Source of the DNA: Sulfitobacter undariae
GTDB taxonomy: Bacteria; Pseudomonadota; Alphaproteobacteria; Rhodobacterales; Rhodobacteraceae
Direction of reading: 5' to 3'
Assembly: GCF_014196805.1 (NCBI RefSeq)
Contig: NZ_JACIEI010000001.1
Coordinates: 616,796-680,795, forward strand
DNA: 64,000 bases
Below, piece after piece: positions 17,192 through 26,483 of this stretch. Position numbers and translations under genes: made by a program. The notes under the pieces were generated by a model, which did no database searches, was not told where the DNA came from, and worked only from the letters and a program-made list of their open reading frames with translations. Numbering within the stretch: the stretch's first letter is position 1; every line of letters begins with the position of its first letter.

Positions 17192-17311
17192 AATTTGAGT
17201 AGCTTAGCGGCCGCGTGGGCGGTCGCTGGCTTAGCAAATTGCGGCTGGGTTGTCGAAAAAGTTGAATCAAGCTAGGCATTTCTCTGGATTAACGATACCG
17301 GAGAGCCCTGA

Positions 17312-17986
17312 ATGCGGTTTGCAAGATGTTTGAACGCGGCAAAGATTACTTTGGCTGCGGCTGCGATTATCGCGCTCCCTGCGGGTGCGATGGCCAATAC
17401 TCTGATCAAGAATTTGGCCAAGATCGAGGCACGCGGCCTGTCCAGCGTCAACTCCGAGCGGATGGCCAGCGTCGCGACATCATCAGGCACATTACTGCGG
17501 GTTTCAGCAGGTAACACAGTTGGCACTGAGGCGATGTTCACACGCGCTTGGATTGCCAGCCAGCCCAAGGCCAAAGGCACTTCCGAATTTCAATGTCTCG
17601 CGGAGGCGCTCTATTTCGAAGCACGCGGCGAGACAGTCAAAGGCCAGTTTGCGGTGGCCGAAGTGATCCGCAATCGCGTCAAATCCAGCCGCTTTCCAAA
17701 TTCTTATTGTAGTGTGATCAATCAAGGCACAGGGAAAAAGCACCAGTGTCAGTTCAGCTATACCTGCGATGGAAAAGCCGAAGTGGTGAATGAGCCAGCG
17801 GCTTATGCCCGTGTTGCCAAGGTGGCCCGCGCTACGATTGACGGGAAATCACCCGATATCACCAATGGCGCGACCTTCTATCACACCACTGCCGTGCGCC
17901 CCAGTTGGTCACGCAAATTCACCAATACTGCCCGTTTTGGCGTGCATCTGTTTTACAGCCGTGGTGCGCGTACCGCGAGCAACTGA
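17312..17986 (+). CDS. SleB-type cell wall hydrolase
   Basis: A 224-residue secreted peptidoglycan hydrolase (Hydrolase_2 family, related to the SleB spore-cortex enzyme but common in non-sporulating alphaproteobacteria). It has a signal peptide (about 1-28), a low-complexity spacer, then the catalytic domain beginning CLAEALYFEARGE (95-107) and containing the NRVKSSRFPNSYCSVINQG and CQFSYTCDG blocks. The glutamate of CLAEAL is the likely catalytic acid. ATG 17312 is preceded by GGAGAG at 17300-17305. It is probably involved in wall remodelling. Confidence 0.92.
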   Translation: MRFARCLNAAKITLAAAAIIALPAGAMANTLIKNLAKIEARGLSSVNSERMASVATSSGTLLRVSAGNTVGTEAMFTRAWIASQPKAKGTSEFQCLAEALYFEARGETVKGQFAVAEVIRNRVKSSRFPNSYCSVINQGTGKKHQCQFSYTCDGKAEVVNEPAAYARVAKVARATIDGKSPDITNGATFYHTTAVRPSWSRKFTNTARFGVHLFYSRGARTASN

Positions 17987-18078
17987 CGCAAAAGGTCGTT
18001 CGGGAGGCGCTAGCAGCCCTCGACGGGGGGGGCGCTGCTGTATACACGCGCCATGACAATCCAGACAGGAACCCGCCG

Positions 18079-19002
18079 ATGACTTCCGAAACAGGCCAAG
18101 CCTTTGCCCATCCATCTGATCGCGCTGCCGCCACAAGTGGCGCGGATATGCTGGACAGGATTTCGGTGCGCAATCACACCGTCGAAGTCGAGATCGGAGC
18201 ATTCCAAGCCGAGCGCGGGGTGACCCAACGGATCAGCTTTAACATCGTTGTCGAAGTACAGCCCTTAAGCGGCCCGATTGACGATGATGTAGATCGCATC
18301 CTGTCTTATGACCGTGTGACCGAAGCCATCGCAACCGAGTTGGCAGTTGAACGGCTGGCGCTGCTGGAGACATTGGCCGAACGTGTGGCAGACCGAATTT
18401 TGCAAGAGCCGCAGGCGATGCGGGTTTTTGTACGGATTGAAAAGCTGGATCGCGGCCCCGCCGCATTGGGCGTTGAAGTGGTCCGCGCCCGTGACGCAAC
18501 CCCAACCGCGACAGTTCCCGCCGAAGACATTCCGCATCCTGAGCTGGTTTTCCTGAGCAATGCAGCAATCGCGTCGCCCCATCTCAAAGGTTGGCTGGAT
18601 CAACTGCACTCACAGGGGCGGCCCTTGGTTTTATGTGTCGGGGCATCCGATGTGGCCGCACCGCAAGTCGGGCATAAAATGGCACAACGGCGCATTGATT
18701 TGCTGGCAATTGAGCAAAACGCTTGGGTGCTGGCGGCGCGTGATGCGCGCTGTGTGGTCGTTGGCACGCGGACCGAATTGGACTGGGCTATGAAAAACGG
18801 CCAGACTTGCGTTTGGGCACCGTCCAAGATCGTGTTGGATAGTGTCGAAGCCCCATCGGCCCAGCCGCGCGATGCTGTGGCGCTTGCTGCATGGTTTGCT
18901 GCAACTTATCACGCCCGCGAAATGCTGGTGATTGGCGCTGAACTGCCGCCGCAGGCCTCGGTGCCGCTACGTGCTGTGGCTGTGGACGTCGAGACACTTT
19001 GA
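18079..19002 (+). CDS. folB: Dihydroneopterin aldolase with C-terminal amino-acid-kinase-like domain
   Basis: From ATG 18079 (ACAGGA nine bases upstream) the protein has 307 residues, against about 120 for normal FolB. Residues 24-137 are a FolB T-fold domain with EIGAFQAERGVTQ, the SYDRV and LLETLAERVADRIL blocks and the candidate catalytic lysine in RIEKLDRGP. Residues 155-300 are extra. Their pattern (SPHLKGWLDQL, HKMAQRRIDLLAIEQ, VWAPSK, ALAAWFAAT) resembles the MfnE-like amino-acid-kinase fold, but the glycine-rich ATP loops are lost. The TGA overlaps nearly with the folP start, so folB and folP are coupled. The N-terminal function is well supported; the tail is inferred. Confidence 0.85.
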   Translation: MTSETGQAFAHPSDRAAATSGADMLDRISVRNHTVEVEIGAFQAERGVTQRISFNIVVEVQPLSGPIDDDVDRILSYDRVTEAIATELAVERLALLETLAERVADRILQEPQAMRVFVRIEKLDRGPAALGVEVVRARDATPTATVPAEDIPHPELVFLSNAAIASPHLKGWLDQLHSQGRPLVLCVGASDVAAPQVGHKMAQRRIDLLAIEQNAWVLAARDARCVVVGTRTELDWAMKNGQTCVWAPSKIVLDSVEAPSAQPRDAVALAAWFAATYHAREMLVIGAELPPQASVPLRAVAVDVETL

Positions 19003-19004
19003 CA

Positions 19005-20009
19005 ATGGCGCGTGCCTATTACCGCCCGATCATAAGCTGTGATATCGCGCGACCAGAAGGGGCGGTCAGCCTTGCAAGCGGCTGGGGGTGGTTTTCGAGT
19101 GTTGAGGTTTTGCAGCGTGGCATGACGCCTGTTGTTATTCCAGCAAGCGAATTACCCGCAGCTACCCACTGCGCGCTGACACAACCACGCGGCGTGGTCG
19201 CTGAGCATCCGATGATCATGGGGATTGTGAATACAACACCAGACAGCTTTTCTGATGGCGGTCTGCATGCCGCTGCCAAAGATGCCATTGCAGGCGGATT
19301 GGCAATGGCACAGGCAGGCGCGGAAATTTTGGATATCGGCGGCGAAAGCACGCGGCCCGGTGCGCAGACTGTCGCCCATGACGAAGAAATCCGCCGTGTC
19401 GTGCCTGTCATCCATGGGCTACGCCAAGAGGGTTTCACTGGTGTTATCTCAATTGATACACGCAAAGCGGATGTGGCGCAGGCGGCTTTGGTTGCGGGGG
19501 CGAGCCTGATTAATGATGTCTCTGGCTTTACCTATGATCCCGATTTGGCGGGGGTCGCGGCCAAGGCAGATGTGCCTGTCTGTGTCATGCACGGCCCCGT
19601 GGACCCCGCCACAATGCATCTGGGTCCGCAATATGATGATGTCTTGCTGGAGGTCTATGATTTCCTTGAGGCGCGTATTGCGGCGCTCGAAGCGCAAGGC
19701 ATTGCGCGGACGCGTATCATTGCAGACCCTGGTATCGGGTTTGCCAAGACGCAGGCGCATAATCTGGAACTCCTTGCGCGGCTCAGCTTGTTTCACAGTC
19801 TTGGGGTGCCTGTTCTGCTGGGGGCGTCTCGCAAGCGTTTTATCGGGACCATCGGCAATGCACCGCAGGCAGTGGACCGTATGGCGGGCTCGGTCGCGGT
19901 AGCGCTTGGCGGTATTGCCCAAGGGGCACAGATTGTGCGCGTGCATGATGTGGCCGAGACGGCGCAGGCGATAGCGCTTTGGCGTGCCAGCGTCAGCGGG
20001 ACCGTTTGA
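19005..20009 (+). CDS. folP: Dihydropteroate synthase
   Basis: Joins 6-hydroxymethyl-dihydropterin pyrophosphate to p-aminobenzoate in folate synthesis; it is the sulfonamide target. ATG 19005 lies two bases after the folB stop and gives 334 residues. An N-terminal extension of about 68 residues precedes the TIM barrel, which starts with IMGIVNTTPDSFSDGG (71-86) and carries GGESTRPGA and a C-terminal LLGASRKRFIG. The extension is typical of Rhodobacterales enzymes to my knowledge. The 3' end overlaps the convergent EamA gene by 17 bases. Confidence 0.97.
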   Translation: MARAYYRPIISCDIARPEGAVSLASGWGWFSSVEVLQRGMTPVVIPASELPAATHCALTQPRGVVAEHPMIMGIVNTTPDSFSDGGLHAAAKDAIAGGLAMAQAGAEILDIGGESTRPGAQTVAHDEEIRRVVPVIHGLRQEGFTGVISIDTRKADVAQAALVAGASLINDVSGFTYDPDLAGVAAKADVPVCVMHGPVDPATMHLGPQYDDVLLEVYDFLEARIAALEAQGIARTRIIADPGIGFAKTQAHNLELLARLSLFHSLGVPVLLGASRKRFIGTIGNAPQAVDRMAGSVAVALGGIAQGAQIVRVHDVAETAQAIALWRASVSGTV

Positions 20010-20919
20010 AGAGACGCTGTAGCGCGCCGTATTGGCTTAGGCCGACGCCGATCAGGATCAATGTCATCGCCAAGACCAGCGAGTTCGGCAGTGCCTCGCC
20101 GAGGATCAATGCGCCAAGGACGACGGACCAGACCGGCACCTGATAGTTGACCAGTGACATAAACACAGGCCCCGCACTGCGTACCACCAACACGCGCAAG
20201 AAATTTGCACCCGCAGTTGGGACCACCCCGAGAAATACCAACACAGCCCAAACGGTCGGCGAGGGAAGGGGCGGTGGCCCCTCGACGGCCCATGCGATTG
20301 GGACGGCCAGAACAGCGCCGATGAGCAGCAGCACGGTTGCCAACCCGATGGGATGGGCGGCGGGCAATCGGCGCAGGAGGATCGAGCTGAGCGCATAGCA
20401 GCAGGCGGCGAGCACGCAAGCGATGCGGCCTGCTGTTTCAAACGTGGAGCCCGTAGACGTGAACGCCTGCGCCCCGATCAGGATTGCCACCCCGATAAAG
20501 CCGATTACAAAGCCAATGGTTTTGCGCAGATTCATCTGCTCACCCGGGATGGTGAAATGCGCCAAGGGCAGGATGATCAGCGCCACTGCGGCCATCGAGA
20601 CCCCCGCGAATCCCGATGAGACAGATTGCTGTCCCCAGGCCAGCAGGCTGAACGGGACGGTTGAGCTGAGGCCGCCGATGATCACCAGATCACGTATATT
20701 GCCGCGGCTGGGTTTCTCAGCAAACAAGGGGCGCCCCATCACCTGCCAGATCACGCCCATGATCGCAGCAGCGAAAGTGACACGGGAGGCCGCAAGCCAA
20801 AAAGGCGGTATGCCACCTGCAAGGGCGACTTCGATTACCAAAAAGGTGCCTCCCCACGTCACACCAAGGATCGCAATCATGAGCCAGCTCATCGGGGTGA
20901 TTTGGGGGGATGTGTTCAT
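19993..20919 (-). CDS. EamA/DMT-family transporter
   Basis: About 308 residues with ten hydrophobic segments in two EamA repeats. ATG 20919 (MNTSPQITPMSWLMIAILG) is preferred over the TTG one codon upstream; no good Shine-Dalgarno is visible. The second repeat has the SLVNYQVPVWSVVLGALILGE block common to EamA exporters. The substrate is unknown. It converges with folP, sharing 17 bases, and points away from the GNAT gene. Confidence 0.85.
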   Translation of the reverse strand: MNTSPQITPMSWLMIAILGVTWGGTFLVIEVALAGGIPPFWLAASRVTFAAAIMGVIWQVMGRPLFAEKPSRGNIRDLVIIGGLSSTVPFSLLAWGQQSVSSGFAGVSMAAVALIILPLAHFTIPGEQMNLRKTIGFVIGFIGVAILIGAQAFTSTGSTFETAGRIACVLAACCYALSSILLRRLPAAHPIGLATVLLLIGAVLAVPIAWAVEGPPPLPSPTVWAVLVFLGVVPTAGANFLRVLVVRSAGPVFMSLVNYQVPVWSVVLGALILGEALPNSLVLAMTLILIGVGLSQYGALQRLFKRSR

Positions 20920-20991
20920 CAAGCCAGATAGCGGCGAAACGAAGGGAGAGGCAAGGGGCGCTGTAGACGGGATGTGGTCAATCGCCCTGTT

Positions 20992-21597
20992 TCATCGGCG
21001 TAGAAGGGTCCAAACCACTGCGGTGATGAGTATAGCAGCCCATATTTTAGCGACAGGGAATTGAGTGCCTCCCTTGGGTTGAACGGTTTGTATTGGGCGA
21101 GCCTGAGTATTGGGGCCATAGCGCAAAGTCTTGGACTGGTCCGTAAATCCCGCTCGACGGAACAGTGTTTCGGATTGTGTATTTCCTGCCCAAACTTGTG
21201 CCGTTAAATTATCCCACCCGCGTGTGTCTGCAATCAGCTTTGCCTTATTCAGGAGCGCATCGCCCACCTTTTTTCCACGAAAGCCGTCGAAAACATGGAT
21301 GTCTAATACGCAGCCATCATGGAAGTCAGGGGCATCCTCACGCGCCCACCATGACAACAGGATGTACCCCGCCAATTCTCCCGCATCCTCTGCCACAAAC
21401 AGGTTGTGACTCTCGGAGGTTGGCTCTCCCTTAGCATCAAGGAACGCATTTGAAAATTCAGGTGGAAATGAAACCTCCCAAAGGTTTTCGGGGAAGGCAT
21501 AGGGCTGGCGGGAACGATGTTCCTCACAAGTTTTCATATTGGCTGCTGTAATGACGTCTAAGTAACGGCGCGGGCACGGGGAAACAGTAATACTCAT
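20992..21597 (-). CDS. GNAT acetyltransferase with C-terminal membrane helix
   Basis: A GNAT-fold protein of about 201 residues. The acetyl-CoA loop is in HVFDGFRGKKVGDAL, followed by the conserved Asn/Phe block (WAGNTQSETLFRRAGF). Unusually, the last 20 residues (KIWAAILITAVVWTLLRR) form a hydrophobic helix with a basic end, as in tail-anchored proteins. The substrate is unknown. ATG 21597 lies next to the ilvC terminator, so translation may start later (for instance ATG 21537) or the gene may be read through from ilvC. Confidence 0.8.
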   Translation of the reverse strand: MSITVSPCPRRYLDVITAANMKTCEEHRSRQPYAFPENLWEVSFPPEFSNAFLDAKGEPTSESHNLFVAEDAGELAGYILLSWWAREDAPDFHDGCVLDIHVFDGFRGKKVGDALLNKAKLIADTRGWDNLTAQVWAGNTQSETLFRRAGFTDQSKTLRYGPNTQARPIQTVQPKGGTQFPVAKIWAAILITAVVWTLLRR

Positions 21598-21627
21598 AAA
21601 CGAAAGAGGACCGCAAAAGCGGCCCTC
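21598..21627 (-). terminator. ilvC intrinsic terminator
   Basis: On the minus strand GAGGGCCGC pairs with GCGGTCCTC (one wobble) around a TTTT loop, then TTTCGTTT follows. It ends 30 to 60 bases after the ilvC stop and abuts the GNAT start codon. Confidence 0.8.
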
Positions 21628-21658
21628 CGTCAATGTTAAAGCGATGTGTGTGTGTCGC

Positions 21659-22777
<1,119 letters not shown>

Positions 22778-22810
22778 TAATGCGCGTATTGTCCAAATAG
22801 TGAGAAAATC

Positions 22811-23266
22811 ATGCTTGATGAAGATGATCGGAAGTTGCTGCGTTACTGGCAAGCGGAGCCAACCCTTTCGCAAGGGGAGCTGGCAGAGCGTGCCGGCATG
22901 ACCACAGGGCGTGCAACGCGGCGCATCACGCGGATGCAAGAATTGGGCGTCGTGAAGGGCGTGGGCGTGGTCATCGACTGGGGCGCGCTTGGCTATGCGG
23001 TAGAGGTATCGCTGCGGGTGACGCTGGATAAAACGCAGGGCAATGCCTTTGACGTCTTTCTAAAAGAAGCGCGGGAAGTGCCTGAAGTGATCGAAGTCCA
23101 GACGTTCTTGGGGCGAGTGGATGTGCGGCTGTCGATCATTGCCCGTGATATGGCGCATTATCAGCAGATATACCGGAGCCGGATTTTGACGCTACCGCAT
23201 ATTTCCGAGATTGAAGCGCTGATGCATGTGGCGCGGATCAAAACCAGTGAAGGATTGCCGCTGTGA
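22811..23266 (+). CDS. Lrp/AsnC-family transcriptional regulator
   Basis: A 151-residue leucine-responsive type regulator: winged helix-turn-helix about residues 5-60 (LSQGELAERAGMTTGRATRR) and RAM ligand-binding domain about 65-145. It is divergent from ilvC, so control of branched-chain amino acid synthesis and itself is a reasonable inference. Its stop overlaps the GTG start of a second Lrp gene by four bases. Confidence 0.93.
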   Translation: MLDEDDRKLLRYWQAEPTLSQGELAERAGMTTGRATRRITRMQELGVVKGVGVVIDWGALGYAVEVSLRVTLDKTQGNAFDVFLKEAREVPEVIEVQTFLGRVDVRLSIIARDMAHYQQIYRSRILTLPHISEIEALMHVARIKTSEGLPL

Positions 23267-23724
23267 TTGAGTTGGATGCTATTGACGGCCAGTTGCTGCG
23301 GGCGTTGACGCGTGATGCAGGGCAAAGTGCGGGGGCCTTGGGGCGGCGGCTGGGGCTAAGTCAGCCCGCGACGTGGCGCAGGATCAAGCGGCTGGAAGAG
23401 GCGGGCGTGATCCATGGGCGGCAATTGCGGTTGGACGCCGAAAAACTGGGATTTGGCGTGACTGTGTTTCTGGGGGTTAAGCTGGCGCTGCGCGGACGGG
23501 TGAGCCTTGAGGATTTTGAACGTGCCGTAAGTGCGATCCCCGAAGTGCAAACAGTGGAGCATGTGCTGGGATTGTATGATTACCGCTTGCGGGTGGTGGC
23601 GCGCGATGTGTCCGACTTTGAGCGGGTTTTGCGGCGGCGGGTTATGACCTTGCCCGGTGTGGGTGATGTAGAAGCAAATGTGTTATTGAGTGAAGAGAAT
23701 CTGTTGGGCCCTCTCCTTGTTTGA
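23263..23724 (+). CDS. Second Lrp/AsnC-family regulator
   Basis: A 153-residue Lrp-type regulator starting at GTG 23263, whose GTGA overlaps the previous stop, so the pair is translationally coupled. It has the HTH block SAGALGRRLGLSQPATWRR and a RAM domain. The two proteins are clear paralogues of unequal sequence; a hetero-oligomer is possible but not shown. Confidence 0.93.
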   Translation: MIELDAIDGQLLRALTRDAGQSAGALGRRLGLSQPATWRRIKRLEEAGVIHGRQLRLDAEKLGFGVTVFLGVKLALRGRVSLEDFERAVSAIPEVQTVEHVLGLYDYRLRVVARDVSDFERVLRRRVMTLPGVGDVEANVLLSEENLLGPLLV

Positions 23725-23763
23725 TGGGTTATTAATGTGTTTGATGCACAGTGAGGGGGTAAT

Positions 23764-24507
23764 ATGTCTTTGGAAAGGGTATCTATGCGCCTGCTTCGTC
23801 CCCGAACAAAATTCTCTGTCTGGCTTTTTGCAGGACTGACATCTCTGATTTCAGTTGTGGTGACAGCGATTGCTGTGCCACTCACCTTTGATTTACTTGA
23901 TGATGATGCTGTCTTTAAGTCTTGCTTGATTGCAATGCTTTGTGCGTTTCCAACGGCTTTGATTTTGTTTGATGGTATGCGCAAGAATGAGGAACTAAGC
24001 GCAAAATTGCAAAAATTGGTGAACCGCGACCGGCTAACCGATGTTGCAACGCGCGACTACTTCTTCCAGCGGATGGAGGAGGCGCCAGATTGTTTTGGCG
24101 TTTCTTTGATGATTGATATCGATCATTTCAAACAAGTGAATGACACTTATGGCCACCTGTTCGGGGATCGAGTGATCCACCGTGTGGCGGATGTGTTGCG
24201 AACGGCTGTGCGCAAAGAAGACATCGTGTGCCGCTTTGGTGGCGAAGAATTTGTGGTGTTTTTAGAGAAATATGACGCAGAAAGCGGCATGCGCGTTGCT
24301 GAGCGAATTCGCGAGCAAGTAGAATCCCAAGTGATGGAGCATGAGGGAATTGAAGTGCGCGTGACAGTTTCCATTGGAGGCGCACTTAAGGACGGGGTAA
24401 GTGAGATTGAGAAATCCATTCAGGACGCCGATGAAGCACTGTATGTAGCCAAGTCAGAAGGGCGCAACCGCACTGTTTTTCATAACATGCGCAAAGCAGC
24501 TAAATAG
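23764..24507 (+). CDS. Membrane-bound GGDEF diguanylate cyclase
   Basis: A 247-residue protein with two predicted membrane helices (about 17-40 and 50-68) and a GGDEF domain about 80-240. The active-site loop reads RFGGEEFVVFL (GGEEF), and MIDIDHFKQVNDTYGH carries the metal and GTP residues, so it should make c-di-GMP. I see no RxxD inhibitory site before GGEEF. It has no sensory domain, so it probably responds through its membrane part. No clear operon partner. Same window as an MshEN-glycosyltransferase. Confidence 0.92.
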   Translation: MSLERVSMRLLRPRTKFSVWLFAGLTSLISVVVTAIAVPLTFDLLDDDAVFKSCLIAMLCAFPTALILFDGMRKNEELSAKLQKLVNRDRLTDVATRDYFFQRMEEAPDCFGVSLMIDIDHFKQVNDTYGHLFGDRVIHRVADVLRTAVRKEDIVCRFGGEEFVVFLEKYDAESGMRVAERIREQVESQVMEHEGIEVRVTVSIGGALKDGVSEIEKSIQDADEALYVAKSEGRNRTVFHNMRKAAK

Positions 24508-24619
24508 GCGCGCCATTCTTTTTCCAGCGGCATGAAGCGATAGCAGGTTTCTGAACCAGGAATTTTGGCTTTGCACATGATTGGTCCACGCTTTACCAAG
24601 ATCAAAAGCGGAGGAATTT

Positions 24620-25744
24620 ATGGCACTTTTACCAGATGTAGACCCAAACGGACTTGAAGAATTTTCTGTGGTATTCACGGACCGTTCCCTCAATTCAATG
24701 AGTGGGGCCTTTCAGCAAGTTATGCGGGACATTCACGCTATGCTGTGTGACGTCTATGGCGCGACCTCTGCGGTGGTGGTGCCAGGTGGCGGGTCCTACG
24801 GGATGGAAGCCGTTGCACGGCAATTTGCGCAAGGGCGTGATGTATTGGTTGTCCGCAATGGCTGGTTTTCCTATCGCTGGAGCCAGATCATTGAGACAGG
24901 CGGGCTGACAGCCAGCGCAACCGTGATGAAAGCGCGTGCGCAGGGCAATGCCGCACCCGCGCCTTTTGCGCCTGCGCCGATTGAAGATGTGGTAGAAGCG
25001 ATCCGCAGTCAGAAACCACAAGTGGTTTTTGCCCCGCATGTCGAAACGTCGGCAGGGGTGATCCTACCCGATGACTATATCACTGCCATGGCCACAGCGG
25101 CGCATGAAGTGGGTGCATTGATGGTGTTGGATTGTATCGCATCGGGCTGTGCTTGGGTGGATATGGGCGCACTTGGTGTCGATGTGTTGATTTCGGCCCC
25201 TCAAAAAGGGTGGAGCGCACAACCCTGTGCAGGGTTGGTCATGCTGTCTGAACGCGGTGTAGCGCGCTTGGCAGAAACAAAGTCAGACAGCTTTTCACTG
25301 GATCTGGGGAAATGGCATGCGATTATGCAAGCCTATCTGGACGGAGGCCATGCCTATCACGCAACGATGCCAACAGATGCGTTGCGTGTGTTCCGCGACA
25401 CGATGCTTGAAACCAAAGAATATGGGTTCGACCGTCTGAGAGAAGCGCAGTGGAAGCTGGGTGATGGTGTGCGGGCCATGATGTCAGACAAGGGCGTGAA
25501 ATCAGTTGCGGCTGACGGCTTTGGCGCGCCCGGTGTTGTGGTGTGCTATACAGACGATGAAGATGTGAAATCAGGCAAGGCTTTTGCCGCGCATGGTATG
25601 CAGATCGCGGCAGGGGTGCCTTTGCAAGTGGGAGAGCCTGATAGCTTTAGCACCTTCCGTTTGGGGCTGTTCGGCTTGGACAAACTCTATGACGTCGAGG
25701 GCACATTGGGCCGCCTGAAAGCCGTCGCTGACAAAGTTTTGTAA
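24620..25744 (+). CDS. Class V aminotransferase (alanine-glyoxylate type)
   Basis: A PLP-dependent transaminase of 374 residues; likely donors are alanine or serine and acceptor glyoxylate, but the substrate is inferred only from the family. The start ATG 24620 follows GGAGGA at 24610-24615. The PLP lysine is K196 in SAPQKGWS and the cofactor aspartate is D171 in VLDCIASG. It has its own gap on both sides. A paralogue lies at 53491-54699. Confidence 0.85.
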   Translation: MALLPDVDPNGLEEFSVVFTDRSLNSMSGAFQQVMRDIHAMLCDVYGATSAVVVPGGGSYGMEAVARQFAQGRDVLVVRNGWFSYRWSQIIETGGLTASATVMKARAQGNAAPAPFAPAPIEDVVEAIRSQKPQVVFAPHVETSAGVILPDDYITAMATAAHEVGALMVLDCIASGCAWVDMGALGVDVLISAPQKGWSAQPCAGLVMLSERGVARLAETKSDSFSLDLGKWHAIMQAYLDGGHAYHATMPTDALRVFRDTMLETKEYGFDRLREAQWKLGDGVRAMMSDKGVKSVAADGFGAPGVVVCYTDDEDVKSGKAFAAHGMQIAAGVPLQVGEPDSFSTFRLGLFGLDKLYDVEGTLGRLKAVADKVL

Positions 25745-25759
25745 AAAAATCATCTTTCC

Positions 25760-25819
25760 TGAAACTCCTCGGTCACATCCTTCGTGACTGGGGGGAAGCC
25801 GGTTAATACGACCGGTTAA
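25760..25819 (+). promoter_or_regulatory. Possible ECF-type promoter with direct repeats before the fasciclin gene
   Basis: TGAAAC (25760-25765) and CGTGAC (25783-25788) are spaced by 17 bases, resembling AAC/CGT promoter elements of extracytoplasmic-function sigma factors. Downstream, CCGGTTAA occurs twice (25799-25806 and 25812-25819). Only the sequence pattern supports this. Confidence 0.3.
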
Positions 25820-25837
25820 ACCAGAGGAAAGATACTC

Positions 25838-26398
25838 ATGTTTACCAAAACTCTTTTTGCCGCCACAGCCCTGTCCCTGACCACAACTTTTGCTTTTGCT
25901 GATGGTCAGGCCATGAACCCAGAAGTAGGCGGCGCCGCGATGTTGGCTGATAAGAACATCATCGAAAACGCTGTGAACTCCCCCATCCACACCACGCTGG
26001 TTGCTGCTGTGAAAGCTGCCGGTCTGGTGGACACGCTGCAAGGCGAAGGCCCGTTCACTGTATTTGCCCCAACAGACGAAGCCTTTGCTGCGCTGCCAGA
26101 AGGCACCGTTGAGACGGTTCTGAAGCCAGAGAACAAAGAGTTGCTGACAAAAATCCTGACCTGCCACGTGGTTGGTGCGGATGCGATGTCAGAAGCGATC
26201 AACGGTATGATTTCCGATGATGGCGGCATGCACATTGTGCCAACGCTGGGCGGGTGTAACCTCGAAGCGCGTATGGACGGCGAGATGATCACGCTGACAG
26301 ATGAGAATGGCACCAAAGCCACCGTTACAATTGCTGACGTAAAGCAATCTAATGGCGTGATCCACGTCATCGACGCGGTTATGTTGCCGAAATCTTAA
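25838..26398 (+). CDS. Secreted fasciclin-domain protein
   Basis: A 186-residue protein with a signal peptide (cleavage near FAFADG, residue 22) and one FAS1 domain (about 40-185), recognisable by the H1 block FTVFAPTDEAFAALP and the H2 block SNGVIHVIDAVMLP. FAS1 proteins act in adhesion or stress responses. The start is preceded by AGAGGAAAG. It is monocistronic, ending at a strong terminator. Confidence 0.93.
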   Translation: MFTKTLFAATALSLTTTFAFADGQAMNPEVGGAAMLADKNIIENAVNSPIHTTLVAAVKAAGLVDTLQGEGPFTVFAPTDEAFAALPEGTVETVLKPENKELLTKILTCHVVGADAMSEAINGMISDDGGMHIVPTLGGCNLEARMDGEMITLTDENGTKATVTIADVKQSNGVIHVIDAVMLPKS

Positions 26399-26420
26399 TA
26401 AGTACCCGTCGCTGACGAGA

Positions 26421-26460
26421 ACGGCCCGCGCAGGGAATTCTGCGCGGGCCGTTTTGTGTT
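26421..26460 (+). terminator. Strong terminator after the fasciclin gene
   Basis: ACGGCCCGCGCAG (26421-26433) pairs perfectly with CTGCGCGGGCCGT (26440-26452) around GGAATT, followed by TTTGTGTTTT. It lies in the convergent gap before the M20 peptidase gene. Confidence 0.93.
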
Positions 26461-26483
26461 TTGCGGTGTTTGACAAGGATCGC

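Noticed and set aside
17206..17228. AGCGGCCG/CGGTCGCT hairpin after the ppdK-like gene
   Set aside because: Eight pairs with a wobble but no T run and a GC-rich loop; too weak to call a terminator.
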